DNA of 64,000 bases from Oscillospiraceae bacterium (lineage in GTDB: Bacteria > Bacillota > Clostridia > Oscillospirales > Oscillospiraceae), in NCBI GenBank assembly GCA_017515345.1, contig JAFWFZ010000008.1, forward strand, positions 95,810-159,809. The letters are read 5' to 3'. Below, piece by piece: positions 15,806 to 24,215 of the stretch (positions are counted from its first letter, which is position 1; each line of letters opens with the position of its first letter). The translations under genes were made by a program, and so were the position numbers. The notes beneath the pieces were generated by a model. That model saw only the letters and a list, made by a program, of their open reading frames with translations. It made no database searches and was not told where the DNA came from.

Positions 15806-18259
15806 TCAGAACTTGTTTTCGTTTCTGGAAATGATGTCATTCTGCAGATCCACGCCCAGCTCCACAAAGTAGGCGGAGTAGCCCGCGATGCGCACCACCA
15901 GGTCCCGGTACTCCTCCGGGGTCACCTGGGCCTGGCGCAGGGTATCGGTGTCCACCACATTGTACTGTACCTCCAGACCGCCCTCGGCAAAGTACTCCTT
16001 CGTCATATCGCGGAGCTTCTCCTTTCCGTCCTCGCGGCTGAGGACGGAGGGGTGCATCCGCATATTCAGCGCCACGCCGCCCAGATAGTTGTGATGGTCG
16101 AAGCAGCAGGTGGAGCGGAACACGGCGGTGGGGCCGTTCTTGTCGCGGCTCTGCGCCGGGCTCATGGCATCGGCAATGGGCTCGCCGGTCTTTCTGCCGT
16201 CCGGCGTTGCCCAGGTCAGCTTGCCCTGGGCCACATGATCGCTGGCGCCGTACAGGCCGCATTTGTAGACCTTGCTTCTGGTGGAGTGGAGTGTCTTGCT
16301 GATCTCATAGTAGAGGTCTACCACGAATTTCAGCTCCATATCCGCGTAGGGGTCGGCGTTGCCGTAATGGGGCACCTCATTGAGAAGCCGCTGACGCAGG
16401 GGCTCATACCCCTCCCAGTTCACGATCCAGGCGTCGTACAGCTCACGGGTGGTAAGGTAGTGGTTATCGAAGCACATGTACTTGATGGTGGTGAGGCTGT
16501 CGCCCAATGTGGCGAGGCCGGTGGCCGTGCCGCCGTAGGAGTTGTACTTGGCGCCGCCGTCCACCACGTCGCGGCCCTTCTCCATGCAGCCCTCGATGGA
16601 GCAGGAGAGGAGCGCCTGGGGGATATAGTAGTGCGAGATGTATTCCGCATAGTTGTTGGTGGTGACGAACATGCGCATGATGTGGTAGCCCATCTTCCTG
16701 ACAGCCTCCCGCACCTCCTCGATGGAGTTCATCTCGTAGAGGTAACCGGTGTGCAGGGAGCACTGGTAGCCGTTGAAGGGGTTGATGCCGTTGTTGATGG
16801 CCATGTTGAAGATGGTGCCCCACAGCACCGCGGCGTGCGGCGGATGCATGCCGTTGGGCGCGGGATAGTCGTTGCCGCAGCCCACGATCTCCTGGCAGCC
16901 GATGATGCCGTAGTCCCGGGCGTCCCGCAGCTCGTACCCCAGGTGGCTCATAAGCGAGGGGATGATGACCTCGTCGTTCTGATAGAGGGGCAGTCCGCCC
17001 ACCAGGCGGCTCGTCTCCAGCGCCAGATCCCAAAGCTTATCCGGGCTGTTCTTGTTGAAGCGGAGGGAGATGGTGGGATCGTGGAGCTTCAGCCTGCCCA
17101 CCGTCTCCAGCACCATATAGGTGACGGGGTTGGAGGCGTCCTCGCCGGTGTCCCGATCCACGCCGCCGATGGTGGTGTGCTGCCAGGTGTTGCCGATGCC
17201 GGTGGTGTCCACCAGCTTTGTGGGTCCCGCGTCGAAGAAGCAGTTGCACTTCAGGAAGAAGGCGTCCACGATCTCCTGGGCCTCATCCATGGTGAGGCGG
17301 CCCTCCTCCAGATCCCTTTTCAGGAACGGCCAGGTATACTGGTCAAAGCGGCCCAAAGCCGGGGACGGCATCATGGATTCGTTCCAGACGCAGATCTGGA
17401 ACATGACCACTGCCTGGCACGCCTCCCAGAAGGTACGGGCCGGGTTTTCGGAGATGTTCATGAGGCCGTCGGCCATCATCTCCAGCTCCGCCTTCCGTTT
17501 GGGATCGTCACAGGCGGCAGCCTTCTCGGCGCACTTGGCGGCGTAGCGCTTCACGTGGAGCATGGCGGCCTCGGTGGCAATGGTCACGGACTTGTAGAAC
17601 ATATATTTGTCCACGTCGTCACCCATCAGATTGCCGTAGTGTTCGTCGATCCATGTCTGGGCCTGGTCGTGGATAGCCCTGTAACCCACATTGATGATTT
17701 TCTCATAGCCGGCCACCAGGTGTCCGGCGGGGAGCCCCACCAGACTCATGCCCCCCTCCACGTAGCTGGAGGCCATGGTGTTCTTCAGCTCTTCAAAGTG
17801 GTCCGGCTGCCAGGCGTCCGCCACGATACCCACCTTGTGCTCCTTCCAGAAGGGGATGACGCTCTTCAGGTTCTCATAGTCCTCTGGGCTGATGCAAAGC
17901 CGCAGTTCCTCCCCCTTGGGGTTGTGATACAGGCCATCCTCCCAGATCGTCCACTCGCCCTTGTCGATGGGCTCGATGATCCAGTCGGAGAAGGTCCCCC
18001 ACTCCAGATACGCGGGCGCGCCGCAGAAGTGGCAGCCCTTGTTGCCCACGATGAGCTCGAAGTCCTCCACCAGGACCTCCTTCTTCTCGCACAGCTCCTT
18101 GAACACCAGCGGGCGCTGGATGATGGGCACCACATGGTCGTATTTCTTATAGGCCTCCGTCAGGATCATGGCGCGCTCGGAATCAAAGCGCACGACTCTG
18201 TCCCTGATAAGCTCGCGCATCTGGCGGATGCGCTCCGTGACCGGTCTGAACTGATACAT
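15806..18259 (-). CDS. Glycyl radical enzyme 1, Cys-Gln-Glu type, substrate unknown
   Basis: An 817-residue member of the pyruvate formate-lyase/glycyl radical superfamily. The thiyl cysteine is C455 in YGIIGCQEIVGCG, with acid residue E457 two positions on, and the radical glycine is G793 in VVRIAGYSAYF. The CxE arrangement occurs in glycerol, choline and hydroxyproline eliminases and in arylacetate decarboxylases; it excludes a plain pyruvate formate-lyase, which has two adjacent cysteines. The central Gln is unusual, since V or L is common there. It is closely related to GREs 2-4 (29921-37362). It has its own promoter and terminator, no adjacent activase, and is divergent from a flavoprotein. 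AAGGAGG precedes the ATG. Confidence 0.9.
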   Translation of the reverse strand: MYQFRPVTERIRQMRELIRDRVVRFDSERAMILTEAYKKYDHVVPIIQRPLVFKELCEKKEVLVEDFELIVGNKGCHFCGAPAYLEWGTFSDWIIEPIDKGEWTIWEDGLYHNPKGEELRLCISPEDYENLKSVIPFWKEHKVGIVADAWQPDHFEELKNTMASSYVEGGMSLVGLPAGHLVAGYEKIINVGYRAIHDQAQTWIDEHYGNLMGDDVDKYMFYKSVTIATEAAMLHVKRYAAKCAEKAAACDDPKRKAELEMMADGLMNISENPARTFWEACQAVVMFQICVWNESMMPSPALGRFDQYTWPFLKRDLEEGRLTMDEAQEIVDAFFLKCNCFFDAGPTKLVDTTGIGNTWQHTTIGGVDRDTGEDASNPVTYMVLETVGRLKLHDPTISLRFNKNSPDKLWDLALETSRLVGGLPLYQNDEVIIPSLMSHLGYELRDARDYGIIGCQEIVGCGNDYPAPNGMHPPHAAVLWGTIFNMAINNGINPFNGYQCSLHTGYLYEMNSIEEVREAVRKMGYHIMRMFVTTNNYAEYISHYYIPQALLSCSIEGCMEKGRDVVDGGAKYNSYGGTATGLATLGDSLTTIKYMCFDNHYLTTRELYDAWIVNWEGYEPLRQRLLNEVPHYGNADPYADMELKFVVDLYYEISKTLHSTRSKVYKCGLYGASDHVAQGKLTWATPDGRKTGEPIADAMSPAQSRDKNGPTAVFRSTCCFDHHNYLGGVALNMRMHPSVLSREDGKEKLRDMTKEYFAEGGLEVQYNVVDTDTLRQAQVTPEEYRDLVVRIAGYSAYFVELGVDLQNDIISRNENKF

Positions 18260-18301
18260 AATGAACCTCCTTGCATCGGTTATGATCTCTCTGTTGTTTC
18301 T

Positions 18302-18330
18302 ATTATATAATCCCTTTTCCCCGTTGTAAA
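18302..18330 (-). promoter_or_regulatory. Promoter of GRE 1
   Basis: On the minus strand TTTACA (18330-18325), 17 bases, then a perfect TATAAT (18307-18302). The leader to the ATG is about 35 bases. Confidence 0.8.
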
Positions 18331-18399
18331 CGGTTATTTCCGTTTCGGCGGACAGGGTCGCCCCCAAGCCGCCGGGCAGAGCATATTTCAGATTGCTCT

Positions 18400-18427
18400 T
18401 TGCACTTCTGCGTTTTCGTGGTAGAAT
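18400..18427 (+). promoter_or_regulatory. Promoter of the flavoprotein gene
   Basis: TTGCAC (18400-18405), a 16-base spacer and TAGAAT (18422-18427) lie about 32 bases before the ATG at 18466. This promoter and that of GRE 1 are back to back, 70 bases apart. Confidence 0.65.
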
Positions 18428-18465
18428 CACATCAAAACAGAAACTGACTGAAATGAGGTACGGAT

Positions 18466-20001
18466 ATGGAACAAGTGCGCAGATACGGCCACTGGGCCGA
18501 CAAGCCGGAGCCGATCCCGGCGGAGCAGATCACGGAGACGGTCAGCGCCGATGTGGTGGTCGCCGGATGCGGCATGTCCGGGGTGAGCTGTGCCCTCCGG
18601 GCCGCCCAGGGCGGCGCGGACGTGATCGTGCTGGAAAAGAGCGGCTCCTGGTCCGGAAGAGGCGGGAATATCGGCGTGGTGAACTCCTCGTTCATGCGGT
18701 CGCAGGGCTATGAGAACGATCCGGAAGCGTTCGCCCGGGAGTGGATCAAGCGCAGCGGCAACCGCTGTGACGAGCGGATCCTCTGGCGCTACATCAATGG
18801 CTCTCCCCGGGCCATGGACTGGCTTCTCGACATCGTGACACGGCCGGAATACGGCTGCCGCCCCGCGCTGCAGGGAAGCGTATACAAGGGGGAGACCTAC
18901 CGGGAGCTCTATGGCTCCCATCGTCTCTTTGGCGGGCCCATGGAGAAGAAGGGCATGCGCGCCGGCGGCGCGGACGCCGTATACGCCATGTATACCGAGG
19001 CGGTGAAGCTGGGCGTCCGGCTCTTCTTCCATTCTCCCGCTGTGGAGCTGACGAAGGAAAACGGCCGGGTCACCGGCGTCATCGCGGAAACGGAAAACGG
19101 ATATCTGCTGGCCCGGGCAGAAAAGGCAGTGGTCCTCGCCACCGGCGATATCGGCGGCAATGAGGAGATGTGCGCGGACCTGGCGCCCCTGGCGAACAAA
19201 TGCGCCAGCAAGATCTACGGGCCCAAGGGCGGCAACATGGGCGACGGGCACCGGCTCGGCCTCTGGGCGGGCGGCTCCTTTGAGGATACGCCCTTCCCCA
19301 CCATGCTCCACCCGCAGGCGTACCACTTCCGCAACTACTGCTTCCTGTTCGTGACGCCGGACGGACGCCGCTTCATGAACGAGGACAGCTACGTGCAGGG
19401 CAAGACCGTGGCCATTCTCCGGGAAAACGCTCCCTACGCCTGGAGCATCATGGATTCCGGCTGGCGGGAGAAGGTCCCGGCCACCCTCCCCTACGGCGGC
19501 GGTCTGTTCTGGGGCGGCGACTGCGAGGTGGGTGAGAGCGAATTCATCCTCGAGGAGGAGGAGCGCATGCTGGCATGGGGCCTCAAGCGCGGCGTGGTGG
19601 TCACCGGAGATACGCCGGAGGAGCTTTCCGAACGGATGGGCGTCCCCTCTGACGTGTTCACAGGGGAATTCGACCGCTACAACGCCCTGTGCGCCGAGGG
19701 GAAAGACCGGGACTTCGGCAAGCGGCGGGAGCTGCTCATCCCCCTGGACAAGCCCCCTTATTACGGGATGAAATTCGCCCCTGCGCTGCTGACCGTGGTG
19801 GGCGGTCTCCGGGTAAACGCGGACCAGAACGTGCTGTCCGAAAACGGCGATCCCGTTGCCGGGCTGTACGCCGTGGGAAACGCCGCCGGCGGCCGCTACG
19901 GCGTGGACTATCCCATCCTCGTCCCCGGCAACAGCCACGGTACAGCGCTGACCCTGGGCTTCCTCCTGGGAGAACGGCTCGGCAGCGAAAACGACGGCTG
20001 A
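18466..20001 (+). CDS. FAD-dependent oxidoreductase of the fumarate reductase/ketosteroid dehydrogenase family
   Basis: A 511-residue FAD_binding_2 flavoprotein. The dinucleotide-binding motif is VVVAGCGMSGVSCALRAA at about residues 26-43, followed by IVLEK; the C terminus has the second FAD contact (GLYAVGNAAGGRYG and GNSHGTALTLGFL). There is no signal peptide, FMN-attachment domain or heme motif, so it is cytoplasmic and needs a separate electron donor. Family members reduce activated double bonds (fumarate, urocanate, 3-ketosteroids). Because it is divergent from GRE 1, I infer that it may reduce a GRE-derived unsaturated product. A terminator-like hairpin follows at 20047. Confidence 0.8.
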   Translation: MEQVRRYGHWADKPEPIPAEQITETVSADVVVAGCGMSGVSCALRAAQGGADVIVLEKSGSWSGRGGNIGVVNSSFMRSQGYENDPEAFAREWIKRSGNRCDERILWRYINGSPRAMDWLLDIVTRPEYGCRPALQGSVYKGETYRELYGSHRLFGGPMEKKGMRAGGADAVYAMYTEAVKLGVRLFFHSPAVELTKENGRVTGVIAETENGYLLARAEKAVVLATGDIGGNEEMCADLAPLANKCASKIYGPKGGNMGDGHRLGLWAGGSFEDTPFPTMLHPQAYHFRNYCFLFVTPDGRRFMNEDSYVQGKTVAILRENAPYAWSIMDSGWREKVPATLPYGGGLFWGGDCEVGESEFILEEEERMLAWGLKRGVVVTGDTPEELSERMGVPSDVFTGEFDRYNALCAEGKDRDFGKRRELLIPLDKPPYYGMKFAPALLTVVGGLRVNADQNVLSENGDPVAGLYAVGNAAGGRYGVDYPILVPGNSHGTALTLGFLLGERLGSENDG

Positions 20002-20046
20002 GAGCATTCTGTAATTATGTAAACCGAATCATCCCCTGAATGAAGT

Positions 20047-20094
20047 ATCACCGCTCTGCATATACTCTGAAGTATAGCAAAGCGGTGATTTTTA
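20047..20094 (+). terminator. Terminator or leader hairpin ahead of tspO
   Basis: ATCACCGCT (20047-20055) pairs with AGCGGTGAT (20081-20089), with an inner TATACT/AGTATA stem, followed by TTTTA. It ends the flavoprotein transcript but sits only 16 bases before the tspO start, so it could also attenuate tspO. Confidence 0.75.
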
Positions 20095-20109
20095 TCAAGG
20101 AGTAAGCAT

Positions 20110-20580
20110 ATGAAGAAAACGGTTAACATAAAATCTCTCGCGGTCTGTGTCGCCATACCGCTCCTCGTGGGCGGGCTGTCCTCGCTTCTGATCCGGAACT
20201 CCTTCTCTGTGTACGAGACGGAGGCGCTGCCGCCTCTGGCCCCACCCCCTGTGGTGTTCCCCATCGTGTGGGCGGTGCTGTATATCCTCATGGGCGTGTC
20301 GTCGTATCTCATCTGGCGTACAGGGGATCAGCGGCGCTTCACGGCGCTCACGGTGTACGGCGTGCAGCTCGTCATGAATTTCATCTGGCCGCTGCTGTTT
20401 TTCGAGATGAGGGAATTCCTGTTCGCCGTCATCTGGCTGGGGCTGCTGTTCATTGCGGTATTGGCTATGGCCATCCTGTTCAAAAAGCTCCGCCCCGCGG
20501 CGGGGATCCTGCAAATCCCGTATCTCCTGTGGCTGGCCTTCGCCTTTTATCTCAATCTGGGGGTGTATCTCCTCAACTGA
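20110..20580 (+). CDS. TspO/MBR family membrane protein
   Basis: A 156-residue protein with five predicted membrane helices, the size and topology of TspO/translocator proteins. Family marks include PPLAPPPVVFPIVWAVLYIL (helix II start, Pro- and Trp-rich) and NFIWPLLFF. These proteins bind porphyrins and related ligands, and bacterial members are linked to tetrapyrrole and stress signalling. AAGGAG precedes the ATG. The last 8 bases overlap the convergent nth gene. Confidence 0.9.
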   Translation: MKKTVNIKSLAVCVAIPLLVGGLSSLLIRNSFSVYETEALPPLAPPPVVFPIVWAVLYILMGVSSYLIWRTGDQRRFTALTVYGVQLVMNFIWPLLFFEMREFLFAVIWLGLLFIAVLAMAILFKKLRPAAGILQIPYLLWLAFAFYLNLGVYLLN

Positions 20581-21214
20581 CGGCCGCAGCGCCGGTTTTG
20601 CAGAGGTACCGGATGCAGCAGTCCGCGCATTTCGGGCTGCGGGCGGGACACACGGCCCGGCCGTGGAGCACCATACGGTGGCAGAAATCGTTGGATTCCT
20701 CCGGGGGCAGCAGCTCCCGGAGCTCTTTTTCGATTTTCTGGGGCTCCCTGGAGTCCACCAGGCCCATGCGGTTCGTCAGACGGATGCAGTGGGTATCCAC
20801 CACCACGCAGGAGGGCTTTTTGAACACGTCCCCCAGCACCAGGTTCGCCGTCTTGCGGCCCACCCCCGGCAGGCGCAGCAGATCCTCCATATTGTCCGGC
20901 ACGCGGCCTCCAAACTCCTCAACGATCATCCGGGAGGCGTTTACGATATCCCGCGCCTTGGCCCGGTAGAAGCCGCAGGAGCGGATATATCCCTCGATAT
21001 CCTCCACCTTCGCTTCCGCCAGGGACTCCAGCGTGGGATAGGCGGCGAAGAGGGCCGGGGTCACCATATTCACCCGCTCGTCCGTACACTGGGCGGAGAG
21101 ACGGGTGGAGAACAGCAGCTCATAGTCCTTCTCGTAATCCAGGGAACAGAGCGCGTCCGGATATTCCTTTTTCAGCAGCGCGACGATCTCTCCGATATTC
21201 TCTCTGTAATCCAC
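20573..21214 (-). CDS. nth: Endonuclease III
   Basis: A 213-residue base-excision repair glycosylase/AP lyase acting on oxidised pyrimidines. The helix-hairpin-helix LPGVGRKTANLVLG holds the catalytic Lys, and VDTHCIRLTNRMG holds the catalytic Asp. The C-terminal 4Fe-4S loop CPARSPKCADCCIRYLC has the C-x6-C-x2-C-x5-C spacing. The start is taken as GTG at 21214 because GGAGG lies 7 bases ahead and the length fits the family. Its 3' end overlaps tspO by 8 bases on the opposite strand. Confidence 0.93.
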   Translation of the reverse strand: MDYRENIGEIVALLKKEYPDALCSLDYEKDYELLFSTRLSAQCTDERVNMVTPALFAAYPTLESLAEAKVEDIEGYIRSCGFYRAKARDIVNASRMIVEEFGGRVPDNMEDLLRLPGVGRKTANLVLGDVFKKPSCVVVDTHCIRLTNRMGLVDSREPQKIEKELRELLPPEESNDFCHRMVLHGRAVCPARSPKCADCCIRYLCKTGAAAVS

Positions 21215-21252
21215 GGTATGCCCTCCTTTTGGCCATGATCCATGCCGCCGGT

Positions 21253-21281
21253 ATTGTATCACCACGCGGGGAAAACGGCAA
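21253..21281 (-). promoter_or_regulatory. Promoter of nth
   Basis: On the minus strand TTGCCG (21281-21276), 17 bases, TACAAT (21258-21253). Confidence 0.55.
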
Positions 21282-21290
21282 GCCCCGAGG

Positions 21291-21319
21291 TTTACAAACG
21301 GCGGCGGTTGGGGTAAAAT
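21291..21319 (+). promoter_or_regulatory. Promoter of rarA
   Basis: TTTACA (21291-21296), 17 bases, TAAAAT (21314-21319), divergent from the nth promoter and 29 bases before the ATG. Confidence 0.6.
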
Positions 21320-21347
21320 AAAGGGAACACGATCCCGGAGGTGCACC

Positions 21348-22616
21348 ATGTACAGGCCGCTTGCAGACGAGATCCGCCCCGAAACGCTGGATGAGGTGGT
21401 GGGGCAGGAGCATATCCTTGGCAAAAACGGGCTGCTGCGCCGCATCATCGAAAGCGGCAGCATTCCCAACATGATCTTCTACGGGCCGTCCGGCTCCGGC
21501 AAGACCACCGTGGCGAATATCATCGCCGCCGCCTCCGGCCGGACGCTGTACAAGCTCAACGCCACCACCGCCGGTATCGCGGACATCAAGTCCATCGTGG
21601 CGGATGTGGACACGCTCCTGGCGCCGGGCGGCATCCTGCTGTATCTGGACGAGATCCAGTATTTCAACAAGAAGCAGCAGCAGTCCCTGCTGGAGTTCAT
21701 GGAAAACGGCAAGATCACTCTCATCGCGTCCACCACTGAGAACCCCTATTTCTACGTATACAACGCCGTGCTGAGCCGCAGCACCGTTTTTGAGTTCAAG
21801 CCCGTCTCGGCCGGAGAGGCGGAGCGGGCCGTGGAGCGGGCCTTCGCGTTTCTGCGGAAGCGGGACGGGAAGAGGATCGAGACGGAGGAGGGCGTTGCGC
21901 GCCATATCGCCTACGCCTGCGGCGGCGACGTGCGGAAGGCCCTCAACGCGGTGGAGCTCCTCTGCTCCGCCTCGGCGGAGCGGGACGGGGCTGTTTTCAT
22001 CACGCTGGAGGACGCCCGCTCCGTTTCCCAGAAGAGCGCCATGCGCTATGACCGGGACGGGGACGACCATTACGATATCCTCTCCGCCCTGCAGAAGTCC
22101 ATCCGGGGCTCCGACCCCAACGCCGCGGTCCACTATCTCGGCAGACTCCTGGAGGCGGGCGACCTGATCTCCCCCTGCCGTCGGCTCCTTGTGATTGCGT
22201 CGGAGGACGTGGGACTCGCCTATCCCATGGCGGCGGCCATCGTGAAAGCCTGCGTGGACTCCGCCATGCAGCTCGGCCTGCCGGAGGCGAAGATCCCCCT
22301 GGCGGAGGCGGCCGTGCTCATGGCCACGGCGCCCAAGTCCAACTCCGCCAACGTGGCCATCGAGCGAGCCATGGCGGATCTGAAGGCGGGCAGAACGGGC
22401 AGCATCCCCCGGCACCTGCAAAACGTCCACGCCGACTCCGCGGGGATGGAGCGGGAGCAGGGCTACATATACCCCCACAGCTTCCCCAACCACTGGACCC
22501 GGCAGCAGTACCTGCCGGACGAGCTGCGGGACGCCGTGTACTACGAATACGCCGACAACAAAACGGAGCAGGCAGCGAAGAAATACTGGCAGCTCGTCAC
22601 GGGGGAGGACGAATGA
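21348..22616 (+). CDS. rarA: Replication-associated recombination protein A (AAA+ ATPase)
   Basis: A 422-residue clamp-loader-like ATPase of the RarA/MgsA/WRNIP1 family, which acts at stalled replication forks. Marks are RPETLDEVVGQEHILG at the N terminus, Walker A GPSGSGKTT, Walker B LLYLDEIQYF, sensor TTENPYF, and the C-terminal tetramerisation domain with ASEDVGLAYP and HLQNVH. It is of normal length. GGAGG precedes the ATG. Its TGA overlaps the ATG of the DUF951 gene, so the two are one transcript. Confidence 0.93.
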   Translation: MYRPLADEIRPETLDEVVGQEHILGKNGLLRRIIESGSIPNMIFYGPSGSGKTTVANIIAAASGRTLYKLNATTAGIADIKSIVADVDTLLAPGGILLYLDEIQYFNKKQQQSLLEFMENGKITLIASTTENPYFYVYNAVLSRSTVFEFKPVSAGEAERAVERAFAFLRKRDGKRIETEEGVARHIAYACGGDVRKALNAVELLCSASAERDGAVFITLEDARSVSQKSAMRYDRDGDDHYDILSALQKSIRGSDPNAAVHYLGRLLEAGDLISPCRRLLVIASEDVGLAYPMAAAIVKACVDSAMQLGLPEAKIPLAEAAVLMATAPKSNSANVAIERAMADLKAGRTGSIPRHLQNVHADSAGMEREQGYIYPHSFPNHWTRQQYLPDELRDAVYYEYADNKTEQAAKKYWQLVTGEDE

Positions 22617-22798
22617 TGGACATCCGCGTGGGCGACGTACTTGTGATGAAGAAAAAGCACCCCTGCGGCGGCGACCGGTGGAGCGTGCTGCGCATCGGGG
22701 CTGACTTCCGCCTGAGGTGCGTCACCTGCGGGCGGGAGGTCATGAATCCCCGCTCCAAGGTGGAAAAAAGCGTCAAGTCCGTGGAGCGGAGCGAATAA
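22613..22798 (+). CDS. DUF951 small zinc-ribbon-like protein
   Basis: A 60-61 residue protein (ATG at 22613 or 22616) of the DUF951 family common in Firmicutes. The pattern is DIRVGDVLVMKKKHPCGG, then CVTCGREVMNPRSKVEK: three cysteines, two of them in a CxxC pair, suggest a bound zinc or a nucleic-acid-binding role. Family members often lie near DNA-maintenance or ribosome genes; here it is translationally coupled to rarA. No function is established. Confidence 0.85.
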   Translation: MMDIRVGDVLVMKKKHPCGGDRWSVLRIGADFRLRCVTCGREVMNPRSKVEKSVKSVERSE

Positions 22799-22820
22799 CG
22801 CCGGGGCAGCCGGTTTCGGC

Positions 22821-22850
22821 TTGACAAACGCATATCAGCAGTTATACAAT
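22821..22850 (+). promoter_or_regulatory. Promoter of the aminotransferase/ATP-grasp operon
   Basis: A perfect TTGACA (22821-22826) is followed by TATACAAT (22843-22850), giving a -10 at 16 or 18 bases. A leader of about 100 bases follows. Confidence 0.7.
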
Positions 22851-22870
22851 GGCAGTTGTTATGTAAATGT

Positions 22871-22892
22871 CCCCGCCGCCGCGGCGGAGGGG
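22871..22892 (+). other. GC hairpin covering the leader-peptide ribosome binding site
   Basis: CCCC (22871-22874) can pair with GGGG (22889-22892) and CCGCC with GGCGG inside it. The pairing would hide the GGAGGGG that precedes the 12-codon leader ORF. Confidence 0.4.
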
Positions 22893-22899
22893 CAAAACG

Positions 22900-22938
22900 A
22901 TGATAAACGACCAGAACAGCCAGAGAATTAAGACCTGA
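22900..22938 (+). CDS. Possible 12-residue leader peptide (MINDQNSQRIKT)
   Basis: An ATG 7 bases after GGAGGGG opens a 12-codon frame ending in TGA, 17 bases before the aminotransferase start. The good ribosome binding site within a foldable leader suggests an upstream ORF that tunes translation of the next gene. There is no run of one amino acid to point to classical attenuation. Tentative. Confidence 0.35.
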   Translation: MINDQNSQRIKT

Positions 22939-22955
22939 AAGGCGGTACTGTTACT

Positions 22956-24203
22956 ATGGAAGTATTTGACCGGTACGAATCGGAAGTGAGGTCCTACTGC
23001 CGCAACTACCCCGTCGTTTTCGACAGGGCCAAGGGCAGCAGGCTGTACGACACGGAGGGGAACGAGTACATCGACTTCTTCGCCGGCGCCGGGGCCATGA
23101 ACTACGGTCACAACAACGACTATATCAAGAAGGCGGTTCTTGATTACATAAACGGCGACCATATCATGCACGCGCTGGATATGTATACAGCGGCCAAGCG
23201 GGACTTTATCGACTGCTTTGAGGAAAAGATCCTCAAGCCCCGGGGCTTTGATTATAAAATCCAGTTCACCGGCCCCACCGGCACCAACGCGGTGGAGGCG
23301 GCGCTGAAGCTGGCGCGGAAGGTGAAAAAGCGCAGCAATATCTTCGCCCTTATGGGCGCGTTCCACGGCATGACCCTGGGCTCCCTGTCCCTGACCACCG
23401 ACGCGGATTCCCGCGCGGGCGGCGGCGTGGCGCTCCATGACGTGACCCACATCCCCGCCCCCTACATGTTCCCGGAGCTGGACACCATCCGGTACATCGA
23501 GGCTCTGCTCACCGACGATCACTCCGGCGTGGAAAAGCCCGCCGCCATCATTCTGGAATCCATGCAGGCCGACGGCGGCGTGTTCCCCATGGACATCGAC
23601 TACCTGCGCAGGCTGCGGGAGCTGTGCACCAAATACGACATCCTCCTCATCTGCGACGATATCCAGGTGGGCTGCGGCCGCGCCGGCTGGTTCTTCTCCT
23701 TTGAGCGGGCCGGCATCAAGCCGGACATCGTGACTCTCTCCAAGTCCATCGGCGGCTACGGCTTCCCCATGTCCATCGTCCTGCTGAAGCCGGAGCTGGA
23801 TATCTGGGCTCCCGGCGAGCACAACGGCACTTTCCGCGGCAACCAGGTGGCCTTCGTGGCCGCGAAGGCCGCCATCGACCTGATGCTGAACAATAATATG
23901 GAGGCGGAGACCCGCCGCAAGGGCGAGATCGTCCGGGAGTTCCTGGAGAAGGAGATCCGCGGCCTCTCCGGGGATATCGAGATCCGGGGCCTGGGCCTTC
24001 TCTGGGGCATCGACCTGTCGAAGCACCCCGGCGCCAGCAAGGCGACGATCAGCGAGTGCTTCAAAAACGGCCTTGTCATCGAGCGTGCCGGCCGCGGCAA
24101 CGACGTGGTGAAGGTCATGCCTCCCCTGGTCATCAGCGACGAGGAGCTCATGGCCGGTCTGGAGATCGTGAAAAAATCCATCGCCGCAGTGCTGGCGAAG
24201 TAA
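22956..24203 (+). CDS. EctB-like class III aminotransferase (diaminobutyrate--2-oxoglutarate type)
   Basis: A 415-residue class III PLP aminotransferase. Family marks are FFAGAGAMNYGHNN, FTGPTGTNAVEAALKLAR, ALMGAFHGMTLGSLSLT, LLICDDIQVGCGRAGWFFSFE and the PLP-lysine motif IVTLSKSIGGYGFPM. The NYGHNN and TGPTGTNAVE segments are typical of diaminobutyrate--2-oxoglutarate transaminases, which turn aspartate semialdehyde into 2,4-diaminobutyrate. No ectA or ectC is present, so ectoine is not made here. The next gene, 12 bases on, encodes an ATP-grasp protein, suggesting a diaminobutyrate-containing product. The exact substrate is inference. Confidence 0.85.
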   Translation: MEVFDRYESEVRSYCRNYPVVFDRAKGSRLYDTEGNEYIDFFAGAGAMNYGHNNDYIKKAVLDYINGDHIMHALDMYTAAKRDFIDCFEEKILKPRGFDYKIQFTGPTGTNAVEAALKLARKVKKRSNIFALMGAFHGMTLGSLSLTTDADSRAGGGVALHDVTHIPAPYMFPELDTIRYIEALLTDDHSGVEKPAAIILESMQADGGVFPMDIDYLRRLRELCTKYDILLICDDIQVGCGRAGWFFSFERAGIKPDIVTLSKSIGGYGFPMSIVLLKPELDIWAPGEHNGTFRGNQVAFVAAKAAIDLMLNNNMEAETRRKGEIVREFLEKEIRGLSGDIEIRGLGLLWGIDLSKHPGASKATISECFKNGLVIERAGRGNDVVKVMPPLVISDEELMAGLEIVKKSIAAVLAK

Positions 24204-24215
24204 GCGGGAGCGAAA

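Noticed and set aside
22956..24203. An ectoine biosynthesis cluster
   Set aside because: Only the EctB-like gene is present; ectA and ectC are absent.
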